Shown: positions 51,288-60,800 of the stretch, one piece after another
Numbering within the stretch: the stretch's first letter is position 1
How the letters are laid out: every line of letters begins with the position of its first letter
Assembly (NCBI GenBank): GCA_947647505.1
Contig: CANSKO010000008.1
Location: 62,001-126,000, forward strand
Source: an uncultured Roseburia sp.
GTDB lineage: Bacteria; Bacillota; Clostridia; Lachnospirales; Lachnospiraceae
Reading direction: 5' to 3'
DNA: 64,000 bases
Program-made: the position numbers and the translations under genes
The notes under the pieces: generated by a model
Database searches by the model: none
Seen by the model: the letters and a program-made list of their open reading frames with translations, nothing else
What the model was told of the DNA's origin: nothing

Positions 51288-52376
51288 TCAATAATCCAGC
51301 GACTCCATATATTTCATATATTTTACAACCATCAGAGCAATTTTAAAAGTAATGGCGTCTTCAAAGACGCGCAGGTCAAGACCCGTCACCTTTTGCAGCT
51401 TATCCAGGCGATAGACAAGCGTATTTCTGTGAATGTACAGCTGGCGGGACGTTTCCGATACGTTCAGATTGTTTTCAAAGAATTTGTTGATTGTAACGAG
51501 CGTCTCCTCGTCAAAATCATCCGGCGATTTGTTGTCAAAAATCTCCCGGATAAACATCTTGCACAAGGGGATGGGAAGCTGATAAATCAACCTTCCAATT
51601 CCAAGCGTGGAATACGCCACAATCTCTTTTTCCTGAAAAAATATCCTGCCGACGTCCAGCGCCATCCTGGCTTCTTTATAAGAACGGGACACCTCCTTGA
51701 TCTCCCCTACGACCGTGCCGTACGCAATATGAACGTCACGTCTGCCGTCGCTTTTTAAAAGATTTAAAATCGCCTCTGCCGTACGGTTCAGGTCTTCGTA
51801 CGTCTCCTGTTCGGAAAGCGTTCGAACTACGATGATGTCCTTCTCATCCACAGCCGTCACAAAATCCTGCGGACTGCTGCCATAAATGCTTCGAACCTTC
51901 TTCAGATCGCCGCTTTCTTTTTCCCGCTCCGTCTCAATAATATATACCACCCGACGGACTTCCATGTCAATATGAAGCTTTTTGGAACGATTATAAATGT
52001 CTACCAGAAGCAAATTGTCAAGCAAAAGATTCTTAATAAAATTGTCCTTATCAAACCGCTCCTTGTAAGCGATGATCAAATTCTGAATCTGAAAAACGGC
52101 GATTTTTCCCGTCATATGGACCGCGTCGCTGTCTCCGTTTACCAGAAGGACATACTCCAGCTGGCGTTCGTCAAACACCTTGAAAAACTGGCAGCCCTGC
52201 ATGATCTGTGAATCTGCCGGAGAATCTGCAAACCCCGCGGCAGCCTCTTCATACGCACTCGCCTCCGGAAATGTCGCAACCAGTACATTGCCCTCCGTAT
52301 CCAGAATACAAAAATCATTTTTCGTAATCTCTTTCAGCCCGTCTATCGTATTCTGCAATATCTGATTTGAAATCAT
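51288..52376 (-). CDS. CdaR/PucR-family transcriptional regulator
   Basis: 362 residues from the ATG at 52376 (AGAAGGAG 7 bases upstream; the ATG at 52403 has none). The N-terminal half has a sensor-like region (ISNQILQNTIDGLKEI, ILDTEGNVL, as in sugar-diacid recognition domains). The C-terminal helix-turn-helix reads LNVSETSRQLYIHRNTLVYRLDKL, the PucR C-terminal signature. It is an activator type; the inducer is unknown. A perfect palindrome AGCTA-TTT-TAGCT lies at 52412-52424 in the leader and may be its operator. It is directly upstream of ftsEX. Confidence 0.88.
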   Translation of the reverse strand: MISNQILQNTIDGLKEITKNDFCILDTEGNVLVATFPEASAYEEAAAGFADSPADSQIMQGCQFFKVFDERQLEYVLLVNGDSDAVHMTGKIAVFQIQNLIIAYKERFDKDNFIKNLLLDNLLLVDIYNRSKKLHIDMEVRRVVYIIETEREKESGDLKKVRSIYGSSPQDFVTAVDEKDIIVVRTLSEQETYEDLNRTAEAILNLLKSDGRRDVHIAYGTVVGEIKEVSRSYKEARMALDVGRIFFQEKEIVAYSTLGIGRLIYQLPIPLCKMFIREIFDNKSPDDFDEETLVTINKFFENNLNVSETSRQLYIHRNTLVYRLDKLQKVTGLDLRVFEDAITFKIALMVVKYMKYMESLDY

Positions 52377-52431
52377 ATCCGATCTCCTTCTCCAAAATTT
52401 CATTTCCTGTTAGCTATTTTAGCTGAAAATC

Positions 52432-52474
52432 ACAAAAAAAGAAAGAGAAAATACAATATTTTATGCATTTTCTC
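52432..52474 (-). terminator. Probable terminator after the YitT-like gene
   Basis: On the minus strand GAGAAAAT and ATTTTCTC pair around 14 bases, followed by TTTCTTTTTTTG. The stem overlaps the stop codon of the YitT-like gene. It is AT-rich and therefore weak. Confidence 0.5.
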
Positions 52475-53348
52475 AAATTCTCCCATCCTCTATAAATCCT
52501 TCGCCCAGCACTTCCCTGGCATCTGAGACAATGACAAACGCCTCTCTGTCAATTTCAGCAACGATTTCTTTTAATCCCACAATCTCCTTTTTGGACACGA
52601 CGCAGTAAAGAATGCATTTTTCATTTCCCGAATACATGCCCTTTGCATAAAACCCCGTTACGCCGCGGCTTAACCGCTCCATCAGCGCGTTTGCCGTCTG
52701 CACGTACTGATCGGTCACAATAAAAGCCGCTTTGGAATAGTTGAGCCCTTCCATCAGCGCATCGGACACTTTTGAAACGGTAAAGATTGCAATGACTGCA
52801 TACAGGCCGCTGCGCAGTCCAAACGCATACAGACCTGCGAGCACAATCAGGCCGTCAATCACCTGCATAATCTGCACAACGGAATAATGCCGCAGTCTGC
52901 TTTGCATCAGGACAGCCGCCAGATCCGTCCCTCCGGTCGTCGATTTTGCCAGCAGCACGCATCCGATTCCGACGCCGGAAATCACCCCGCCAAAAATCGA
53001 AGCAAGCATCGGATCCTTCTGCGTCATATCGATGGCCGGAATCCAGTACAGCCATACGGAAAGAAGCATAGTGGAAAATCCCGTCCGTACGACAAACGCT
53101 TTGCCTTTGATGCGGTAAGCCATCAGAAATACCGGAATATTCAATACAAGGTTCGTAAGCCACAGCGGAATGCCCGCCTGATCCGGCGCCGCGCTCACCA
53201 GTTTGACGATAATCGCAATTCCGGTAAAGCCTCCCGTCACAAGACCCGCAGGATCATAAAACCACTGTATTCCAAGCGCCATAAGGCCTGTTCCGACCGC
53301 CATCAAAACGCCATCGGCTGCCAGAGGCCTTTTTTTATACCATTTCAT
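52473..53348 (-). CDS. YitT-family membrane protein with DUF2179 domain
   Basis: 291 residues. Five membrane helices in the first 190 residues carry the YitT pattern (FYDPAGLVTGGFTGIAII, LAKSTTGGTDLAAVL). The C-terminal cytoplasmic domain (about 200-280, AAFIVTDQYVQTANALMERLSRGVTGF) is the DUF2179 fold. The family is of unknown function. It follows the TagA-type gene by 13 bases on the same strand. Confidence 0.9.
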   Translation of the reverse strand: MKWYKKRPLAADGVLMAVGTGLMALGIQWFYDPAGLVTGGFTGIAIIVKLVSAAPDQAGIPLWLTNLVLNIPVFLMAYRIKGKAFVVRTGFSTMLLSVWLYWIPAIDMTQKDPMLASIFGGVISGVGIGCVLLAKSTTGGTDLAAVLMQSRLRHYSVVQIMQVIDGLIVLAGLYAFGLRSGLYAVIAIFTVSKVSDALMEGLNYSKAAFIVTDQYVQTANALMERLSRGVTGFYAKGMYSGNEKCILYCVVSKKEIVGLKEIVAEIDREAFVIVSDAREVLGEGFIEDGRI

Positions 53349-53364
53349 ATTCCAGTTCCTGTCC

Positions 53365-54051
53365 TTACTCCATATTCTGTCCGTATTTGGATACCATGTG
53401 ATGCAGTCTGCCTTTCAAAGCCAGCTTTTTTATCACGCCGCCTACGCCGCCCCTTTCTTTTTCGTAAGAATTTCGAACGCCGTACCAGACGCTTGTCCCA
53501 ATTTTATCTTTATGCGACTGTATGAATTCTTCTTCTATGGGAGAATCCAGCGCCGAAATCACAAGATCGGGCGTCGTCCCATTGATCTCATTGACGATCG
53601 CGTCCGGATCTTCTTCAAAATGCTCTGCGGCGCAGCTCCCCACGGCTTCAAAATCCGGAACCCATTCCGCAAATACATTCTGCATGCGCTCCAGCGCGCC
53701 ATCCGTCATTGCCAGCAAAAAAACGCGTTTTCTGTTCCGCGTCATGCGCTTTATCATCTCATGCAAAAAATCCCCTTCACGCACTTCACGCAGACGCTGC
53801 GCAGTCGCCTTGCCCGTTTCCGTTAAGATTTCACCCTCTCCAACAATACAAAGATCCGCCTGCTGCATACAGGCTCTTACCGTGGAATTTTCTCTTGAAA
53901 GGATCAGCCCTTCCACCGTAACTGTCTCAATAATGCTTAATACCGTTCCGCCAAAAAAAGCATCCAGACAAAGCAGGGACTCCCTGACCGAATAATTATC
54001 AATGCGAATGCCCATGATATCTATTTTTTTGCAATCCATATTTTTACTCAT
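53365..54051 (-). CDS. WecG/TagA/CpsF-family glycosyltransferase
   Basis: 228 residues of the TagA family. It has IDIMGIRIDNYS near the start, VTVEGLILSREN, ADLCIVGEGE in place of the usual PDG motif, VFLLAMTDGALERM, and a C-terminal WYGVRNSYEKERGG. Members transfer an N-acetyl-sugar to a lipid-linked sugar in teichoic acid or capsule synthesis. The usual DGxG substrate loop is altered to GEGE, so activity may differ. The start is weakly supported: no clear ribosome site precedes either ATG (54051 or codon 5). Confidence 0.78.
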   Translation of the reverse strand: MSKNMDCKKIDIMGIRIDNYSVRESLLCLDAFFGGTVLSIIETVTVEGLILSRENSTVRACMQQADLCIVGEGEILTETGKATAQRLREVREGDFLHEMIKRMTRNRKRVFLLAMTDGALERMQNVFAEWVPDFEAVGSCAAEHFEEDPDAIVNEINGTTPDLVISALDSPIEEEFIQSHKDKIGTSVWYGVRNSYEKERGGVGGVIKKLALKGRLHHMVSKYGQNME

Positions 54052-54068
54052 ATTCTATATCCCGAACC

Positions 54069-54120
54069 AGAGCGTGCCAAAACCCGTTCCCCTGCACAAA
54101 AGGCTGTTCCGACACGCTCT
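54069..54120. repeat. Inverted repeat between the TagA-type and glycogen phosphorylase genes
   Basis: AGAGCGTG (54069-54076) and CACGCTCT (54113-54120) flank 36 GC-rich bases. A T-run (TTTTT at 54123) follows only on the plus strand, where no gene ends, so it is not an obvious terminator for glgP. It may be an mRNA structure. Confidence 0.35.
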
Positions 54121-54152
54121 AGTTTTTACACTTCCTTTGAAAAATATGTAAC

Positions 54153-56408
54153 TTACAGTTTCCAGACTTCTTCATTGTATTGCGCAATCGTTCGGTCGGA
54201 AGAGAAAAATCCGGCTTTGCTGATGTTAATCAGCATTTTTTTCGCCCATGCCTGCCTGTCTTCATAATCGCCAAATGCCCTCTCCTTCGCTTCCAGATAA
54301 GCTCTGAAATCCGGAAACGTCATAAACCAGTCCTTCTTCAGCAGCTCCTGATACAGCCGTTCCAGATTTTCTTTGCGCCCGATTTTTAACAGCTCGCTTC
54401 CAACGATAAAATCCACGGCGCGCTTTATATCCGCATCGTTCTCGTAATACGTTCTGGAAACATAATCCGCTTTTGCATAACGCGCAATAACCGTATCGCT
54501 GGACTCTCCAAAAATGTAGATATTGTCCTCTCCAACCAGATCCGCAATTTCCACGTTTGCCCCGTCCATCGTTCCAAGCGCCACCGCGCCGTTTAACATA
54601 AACTTCATATTGCTCGTGCCGCTGGCTTCTTTGGATGCAAGCGAGATCTGCTCGTGAATGTCTGCCGCGGGAATCAGCTTTTCGGCAAGCGTCACATTAT
54701 AATTTTCCACCATAACGACTTTTAAATAAGGCGAAACCTCCGGGTCGCTGTCGATCAGCTGCTGTAAGCAGAGGATCAGATGAATAATGTCTTTTGCAAT
54801 GACGTAAGCCGGCGCCGCTTTTGCGCCGAAAAGCACGGTAATCGGTCTTACGGGCTTCTTCCCTTCTTTGATTTCAAAATACTTATGAATCACGTACAGC
54901 GCGTTCAGCTGCTGCCGCTTATACTCATGCAGACGCTTAATCTGAATGTCAAAAACAGACGTTTCATCCAGCTGAATCCCCTGCGTCTTCTCCAGATATG
55001 CCTTCAGTTCTTTTTTCGCGACGTCCTTGACGGAAAGAAGACGCATCCTGACGTCTTTGTCCTCCGCAAATGCAGCCAGCTTTTCCAGCTCCATCGCGTC
55101 TTTCTTAAAGCCAGGCCCTATCAGCTCTTCGATAAAGTCTGCAAGCGGATGATTGCAGTGCAAAAGCCAGCGGCGGAACGTAATGCCGTTTGTCTTGTTA
55201 TTGAATTTCTCAGGATAGATGTTATAAAAATTACGCAGCTCCGTATGCTTTAGGATCTCCGTATGTAAATAGGCCACGCCGTTGACGCTGTATCCATAAT
55301 GGATGTCAATATGCGCCATATGCACCCGCTGTTCCTCATCAATGATATAAACGGACTGATCGCGATACGCTTTCACGACGCGGTTATGCAGTTCATAAAG
55401 AATCGGCAGAAGCTGCGGCACAGCCTTCTCCAGAAAAGAAATCGGCCACGTCTCAAGCGCTTCGGCCAGAATCGTATGATTCGTATAGGCGCACGTTTTG
55501 GATACGATGTCGATGGCTTCTTCCATTAAAATGCCCTGCTCCATCAAAAGACGGATCAGCTCCGGAATAACCATGGTCGGATGCGTGTCATTGATCTGAA
55601 CCGTCGCATACCGATACAGATCATGCAGATTGCTTCCCCGTTCCCTCGCCTCGTCCAAAATCAGCCTGGCCGCGCTGCTTACCATAAAATACTGCTGATA
55701 AATACGAAGAATCCGGCCCTCATCATCGCTGTCATCGGGATACAGAAACAGGGTCAGGTTTTTTGCAATATCCTCTTTGTCAAAATCAATGCCGTCGCCT
55801 TCGACGATGCTCTCGTCCACAGACTCCACATCAAATAAATGCAGCTTCGTCGTACGATTGCCATATCCGGTCACGTCAATGTCATACATGCGCGAGCGCA
55901 GCGTAAATCCTCCAAACGGAATGTCATAAACGGTATCCGTCCTGGTCAGCCAGCTTTCCTTTTCCATCCAGGGATTGGGCGTCTCCTGCTGCAAATTATT
56001 TTGAAACGTCTGCCGGAACAGTCCGTAATGGTAATTCAGCCCAACGCCGTCGCCGTTTAAGCCAAGCGAAGCGACGGAATCCAGAAAACACGCGGCAAGC
56101 CTGCCAAGCCCGCCGTTTCCAAGCGACGGTTCCGGCTCGATCTCTTCGACCTTTGACAGATCTTTTCCATTTTTGGCCAGCAGCGCCTTAACGTCGTCAT
56201 AAATTCCAAGATTAATCAGGTTGTTGGACAAAAGCTTTCCAATCAGAAATTCCGCCGAAATATAATACAGCTTTTTCTTTCCCTGCACACTTTCTTTTTC
56301 TTTTGCCATGCCCTTTGTCATTTCAAGCAGGGCGCAGTACAGTTCCGCATCGGAACATTCCCGGATCGACTTGCTGCATTGCGTTTTTAAAATCTCTTCT
56401 AAATTCAT
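54153..56408 (-). CDS. glgP: Glycogen/maltodextrin phosphorylase
   Basis: 751 residues, in the range of bacterial enzymes. [16 protein letters not shown] and the glucan-binding [12 protein letters not shown] lie in the first third. [14 protein letters not shown] and the pyridoxal-phosphate lysine in [15 protein letters not shown] are in the last. It releases glucose 1-phosphate from storage glycogen or maltodextrin in the cytoplasm. GGAGG precedes the ATG, and TATAAT lies about 45 bases upstream. No other glycogen gene is near. Confidence 0.95.
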   Translation of the reverse strand: MNLEEILKTQCSKSIRECSDAELYCALLEMTKGMAKEKESVQGKKKLYYISAEFLIGKLLSNNLINLGIYDDVKALLAKNGKDLSKVEEIEPEPSLGNGGLGRLAACFLDSVASLGLNGDGVGLNYHYGLFRQTFQNNLQQETPNPWMEKESWLTRTDTVYDIPFGGFTLRSRMYDIDVTGYGNRTTKLHLFDVESVDESIVEGDGIDFDKEDIAKNLTLFLYPDDSDDEGRILRIYQQYFMVSSAARLILDEARERGSNLHDLYRYATVQINDTHPTMVIPELIRLLMEQGILMEEAIDIVSKTCAYTNHTILAEALETWPISFLEKAVPQLLPILYELHNRVVKAYRDQSVYIIDEEQRVHMAHIDIHYGYSVNGVAYLHTEILKHTELRNFYNIYPEKFNNKTNGITFRRWLLHCNHPLADFIEELIGPGFKKDAMELEKLAAFAEDKDVRMRLLSVKDVAKKELKAYLEKTQGIQLDETSVFDIQIKRLHEYKRQQLNALYVIHKYFEIKEGKKPVRPITVLFGAKAAPAYVIAKDIIHLILCLQQLIDSDPEVSPYLKVVMVENYNVTLAEKLIPAADIHEQISLASKEASGTSNMKFMLNGAVALGTMDGANVEIADLVGEDNIYIFGESSDTVIARYAKADYVSRTYYENDADIKRAVDFIVGSELLKIGRKENLERLYQELLKKDWFMTFPDFRAYLEAKERAFGDYEDRQAWAKKMLINISKAGFFSSDRTIAQYNEEVWKL

Positions 56409-56491
56409 ACTTTGCCTCCACTGAATATAATAAATTATGTAAATTATAGCAAAAGCTTCCTTAAAAATCTATAAAAATTTATATTTCCATA

Positions 56492-56519
56492 TTGACGGAG
56501 GAAAGGAAATCTGTAAAAT
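56492..56519 (+). promoter_or_regulatory. Putative promoter of the CBS-domain membrane protein gene
   Basis: TTGACG, 16 bases, TAAAAT, ending 22 bases before the TTG start. Confidence 0.5.
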
Positions 56520-56541
56520 TATCGTAAGGAGGTAATTTCTT

Positions 56542-57822
56542 TTGGACGAACAATCTACGATACAACTGATTATTTTAGGGCTTCTGCTGCTGCTTTCCGC
56601 ATTCTTTTCTTCTGCGGAGACAGCCTTCACTACCGCCAGCCGCATCCGCATGCGCACTCTGGCGGAAGACGGAAACAAAAAAGCCGCGCAGGCGCTTAAA
56701 ATCACAGACGACATGCACAAAATGCTTTCCGCCATTTTAATTGGCAACAACATCGTCAACCTTTCCGCGTCTTCCATTGCCACTTCGCTTGCAATCCGTC
56801 TCTTTGGCAGCGTCGGGGCCGGAATCGCAACCGGTATTTTAACGGTTTTGATTTTGATTTTCGGAGAAATCTCGCCGAAAACCATGGCGACCATCCATGC
56901 GGAAAAAATTGCGCTCACCTACGCTTCTTTGATTTACGGGCTGATGTACCTGCTTACTCCCGTCATTTTTATTATCAATCAGCTTTCGATGGGATTTTTA
57001 AAGCTTTTGCGGGTCAATCCCAATTCCAGACAGGCGGCGATGACCGAAGCGGAATTTAAAACGATCGTTGACGTCGGCCACGAAACCGGCGTTTTAGAAA
57101 ATTCGGAACACGAAATGATCAACAATATGTTTGACTTTGGCGACGCTCAGGCAAAAGAAATTATGATTCCCAGAATTGACATGACGTTCGCCAGGCTTGA
57201 CAGCGCATATGACGAGCTGATCGATATTTTCCGAAAAGATAAATTTACAAGGCTTCCCGTATATGAGGAAACAACGGATAACGTGATCGGCATTATCAAT
57301 ATGAAAGACCTTCTGCTGTGCGAAGACAAACCGCATTTTCACGTCTGCGACCTGATTCGGGAACCTTATTTTACCTACGAGCAGAAAAACACATCCGAGC
57401 TGTTCCTGGAAATGCAGAAAAACTCCATTAACATCGCCATCGTACTCGACGAATACGGCGTCACAGCCGGCATGATAACGCTGGAGGATTTGCTGGAAGA
57501 AATCGTCGGCGAAATCCGGGACGAATACGATGCGGACGAACAGGACCCTCTGACGAAAATCAACGACCACGAATATTATATCCAGGGCTCTATGAATCTG
57601 GAAGATTTGTGCGACAGGCTTGACCTGCCGTTTTATTCCGAAGATTACGACACGATCGGCGGCTATCTGATTGGCCTTCTGGATCATGTGCCGGAGCAGA
57701 ATGAAATCATCATTACCACCGAAAACATCCTGTTAAAAGCAGCCCGAATGGACAAAAACCGCGTGGAAAAAATATACATGAAGCTTCCCGCCAAAGAAGA
57801 CGGTTCGGATGCGCCGCACTGA
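56542..57822 (+). CDS. CNNM/CorC-like membrane protein with CBS domains (hemolysin family)
   Basis: 426 residues starting at TTG (AAGGAGG 8 bases upstream), first residues [13 protein letters not shown]. The DUF21/CNNM membrane domain covers about 1-190 with [16 protein letters not shown] and [13 protein letters not shown]. Two CBS domains follow at about 205-330 ([45 protein letters not shown] in two halves). A CorC/HlyC transporter-associated domain forms the C-terminus. The family is linked to magnesium/cobalt efflux, despite the hemolysin name. It ends at a strong terminator. Confidence 0.93.
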   Translation: MDEQSTIQLIILGLLLLLSAFFSSAETAFTTASRIRMRTLAEDGNKKAAQALKITDDMHKMLSAILIGNNIVNLSASSIATSLAIRLFGSVGAGIATGILTVLILIFGEISPKTMATIHAEKIALTYASLIYGLMYLLTPVIFIINQLSMGFLKLLRVNPNSRQAAMTEAEFKTIVDVGHETGVLENSEHEMINNMFDFGDAQAKEIMIPRIDMTFARLDSAYDELIDIFRKDKFTRLPVYEETTDNVIGIINMKDLLLCEDKPHFHVCDLIREPYFTYEQKNTSELFLEMQKNSINIAIVLDEYGVTAGMITLEDLLEEIVGEIRDEYDADEQDPLTKINDHEYYIQGSMNLEDLCDRLDLPFYSEDYDTIGGYLIGLLDHVPEQNEIIITTENILLKAARMDKNRVEKIYMKLPAKEDGSDAPH

Positions 57823-57852
57823 TGCGACGCCTTCCGGAACGCGATCTGTTTG

Positions 57853-57890
57853 CAGGCAGGAGCCGTTTTACCGGCTCCCGCCTGTTTTTT
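57853..57890 (+). terminator. Strong rho-independent terminator after the CBS-domain gene
   Basis: CAGGC-A-GGAGCCG pairs with CGGCTCC-C-GCCTG (12 pairs, one mismatch), followed by TTTTTT. It overlaps the stop of the convergent subtilase gene by 2 bases. Confidence 0.9.
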
Positions 57891-60800
57891 AACGCACCCT
57901 GCAATTTCCGAATTTCTCCAGAAAGCCGGACGGACCCTCCTTTTCGCCGCCCGCTTCGATATAGGCCTGAATCCGGCGCACTGTGACATGGTCAAACTTC
58001 CAGATCTCCTGCACGTGATCCCATGCGCCGCTTCCCGGCTTTACAACCGGCTGCATGCCAAACGCCCGCTGCACTGGCGTTACGCTTGTATATTCTTCTT
58101 CCGATTTGCGATTGTTCAGCGCGCGTGCAAGCGCTTTTGCATAATTTCCGCTGCGCCAGACGGAATCTTTTGCAAGCGTGTCCATATGTTTTTCGGAAAT
58201 AAACCGCACCGTCCCGTCATCGTATGCCTCACCGGACGTATCGGTCAGCGTAATACGCACGATTTTTGTCGTTACGTGTCCCGCCGCATCTTCTGCGCGA
58301 TATGTGATCGTAAGGCGCATATCCTCTTCGGCGCCCGTAAAATCCTCCGTCTGATAATCTGGAATCGTAAAAGAGGTCCGCCCTGCCGCATCTGTTCCAT
58401 GCTTCATCACGCCATCCGAATTTTCCTCTGTTTTCAGCTCCGCATCCGTCGCGCGGGCAAGTCGCAGCAGATACGCCTCCGTCAGCACGCCGTTTTGCGC
58501 ATCCGAAAGCGGCAAATACTGGTCTGCGGCATGAATCTGCGGATACTCATCCCACACGGCGTACAGATTTAAAAAGGGCAGATTCGGCCGCACTTCTTCC
58601 GCCTCTTCCTCCGTCAATGGTCCAAAGCCGGCCGCCGGCCCGCCAAACGTAAGAATGTCCCCGTTTCCTTCCTCCTCCCTCTTTACCGCTGCAAAAATCA
58701 GCTCACGTCCGCTTCGCTCCACATCATCGAGATCCTCCGAACGATAGATCTCCTCCTGCATCTGTTTCTCTTTTTCCATCTGCATGCTCCATCCATAAAA
58801 ACCAAAGGGCACTGTTTCCATATAAGGATCCCCGGATTCCTGCAACGTCCGTCCAGATGAAACGTCCACCGTCGGCCGCTTTTTTGTCTTTGTAAAGCAG
58901 TTGCGCGCCAACACATGCATGCGCGCCATATCTCCCTTCATGCTCAGAAAATTTCTGCCCGCATCCTGTCCGTTTCCCATATAGGCAATGATAAAATCGG
59001 TATCCCACTGCGCGTAGAGCGTCACATCCTGCTCTTTTGTAATCGTATGCGCGCGCCTGTCCCTGCTTAAGACAAGCTCGCTGTCGCTGTCAATCTCAGG
59101 CGTCAGGCTATACCCTTTCAAACGATAGCATGCCGCCAGCGTTTTATGACGCAGAATCGTATCCGCATAGCTTACGGTCACATCCTCCCCCTTTTCCTTC
59201 CACCGGGGAGACGGGCAGACCACCGGCTCTTTTCCTTTTTCCGGATTAAGGCTTTCAAACAGGTCCATCTCCTCTTTGGAAAGATTTGGATCAAACCGAA
59301 TCATATGCATATCTTCCCACTTTGCATACACGGTTTCGTCCAGAGAAAAATACGCAAACGCGCCCGAGCCGTTGATGCTGGCCAGCATTTCTCCATCCGG
59401 CTGTATCATCAGATGCCCTTTGCCATCCGGCTGTGTATAGTACCCCAGAAACTTCTGCCTGCGCAGACCGCCGGGCAGACCATCGTCCGCAGCGTTCTTT
59501 TTCGGAATTTCAATTTTTCGCTCCGGAAACAGCTGCGTCCCGCCCGGCCTCTGATAATACCCGATGCCATACTTTTCATACACAAACTGTGTGCCCGGCG
59601 ATTGATCCGCCCCCTGATGATCCAGCGTAACCTGATATACGCAGGGCCTCCATCTTGCATACAGCGTTACGACGCCCTGATGCGCATCCGAAAGATTTTT
59701 CACGCCCGTTTCCGGAAGAACCGCTCCGGATGGCGTAAGGCTCCATCCCCGCGTTGTGTGCCCTCTGCGCGTAAAACCGTTTTCCCTCAAATCAAACGAC
59801 TGGCCAAAATATACATTCTGCGGATCTGTATGGCCGCGTTCCGCTCCATTTCCGTCATAGACGACAGTATACCGCTTTCTTCTGATATATACGTCATGAT
59901 ATGCCGCATGATCCAAAGCCGCAAACGCCTCGATCCTTCCCGCCAGAAGCTCGTCTGTTTCCGCTCTTTCCCACTGCAAAACCGACTCGCCCGCCGCATA
60001 ATAAGCATTCTCTCTGTCTGTGCCGGAAGGCAGAGCGGGATAGTTTCCTTCCGTATCCATTTCCCAGATACGAACCGGCTGCAAATAACGGACGTTTCTC
60101 TGCCAGTATGCGCCGGCTCCGTCATAGCCGCCGCAGTTTCTCGTACACGCCTCCCAGTAAATCCCATTTGCAATCCCGTTATTTTCCGCCGTATTTGGAG
60201 CATACGCATGCAAAAGCTGCGGCGTTTCCTGCAAGCCGCCCGTTTCCTTCCACGTCCGGTCGCATGCATCGCACGTATAAGAGGTCTCAACATGGCAGAC
60301 GCCTTTCTGAACGCAGGTCGCTTCCGTATCCAGAATCGTTCTCTGACTGGCAAGGCTGACATGCTCCGTCAGCGGCAGCCGATAGACAATGCCGTCTCTC
60401 TGCCCGTCCGTATACAGATCCCTGCTTCCAATATCAACCGAAGTTGTAATCTCCGTGCTGCCGCAGCGCTTCCCGGAAGCGTCCGCAAGATCCCAGAAGC
60501 CTCCGTGATAAGCGCCGTCCCCATACGCCCTTTGCCGGGCAGCGTCGGACGCCGGCTTTACCTGATAGTGATAAATATACCAGTAATGCGCCTTAAGGCC
60601 CGATATCTGCGTACCCGCAAGCTGATACGTGCTTTTATTCCACAGCGACGCATCAAAATCCACCGCCCTTGCAGCCGGCTTTCTCACCTTGACATTACGG
60701 ATTTTCAGGCGCCACACAAGGGGATTTCCACTGTCCGCCCGATCGCAGTTTTCTATTTTGTGAACGCTCTCTGAAAAGTCATACGCAGAGCTTCCGGGAA

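Noticed and set aside
54051-54085. TTGGCA-17-TAGAAT as promoter of the TagA-type gene
   Set aside because: The -10 box would end 1-2 bases before the ATG, leaving no room for a transcript start and ribosome site.
54069-54124. AGAGCGTG/CACGCTCT repeat as the glgP terminator
   Set aside because: The loop is 36 bases and the T-run lies on the plus strand, while glgP is read from the minus strand.
59146-60774. 542-codon plus-strand open frame opposite the subtilase gene
   Set aside because: Same Arg/Ser/Pro-rich composition, no ribosome site at its start, fully antisense to a coherent signal-peptide and S8 protein.
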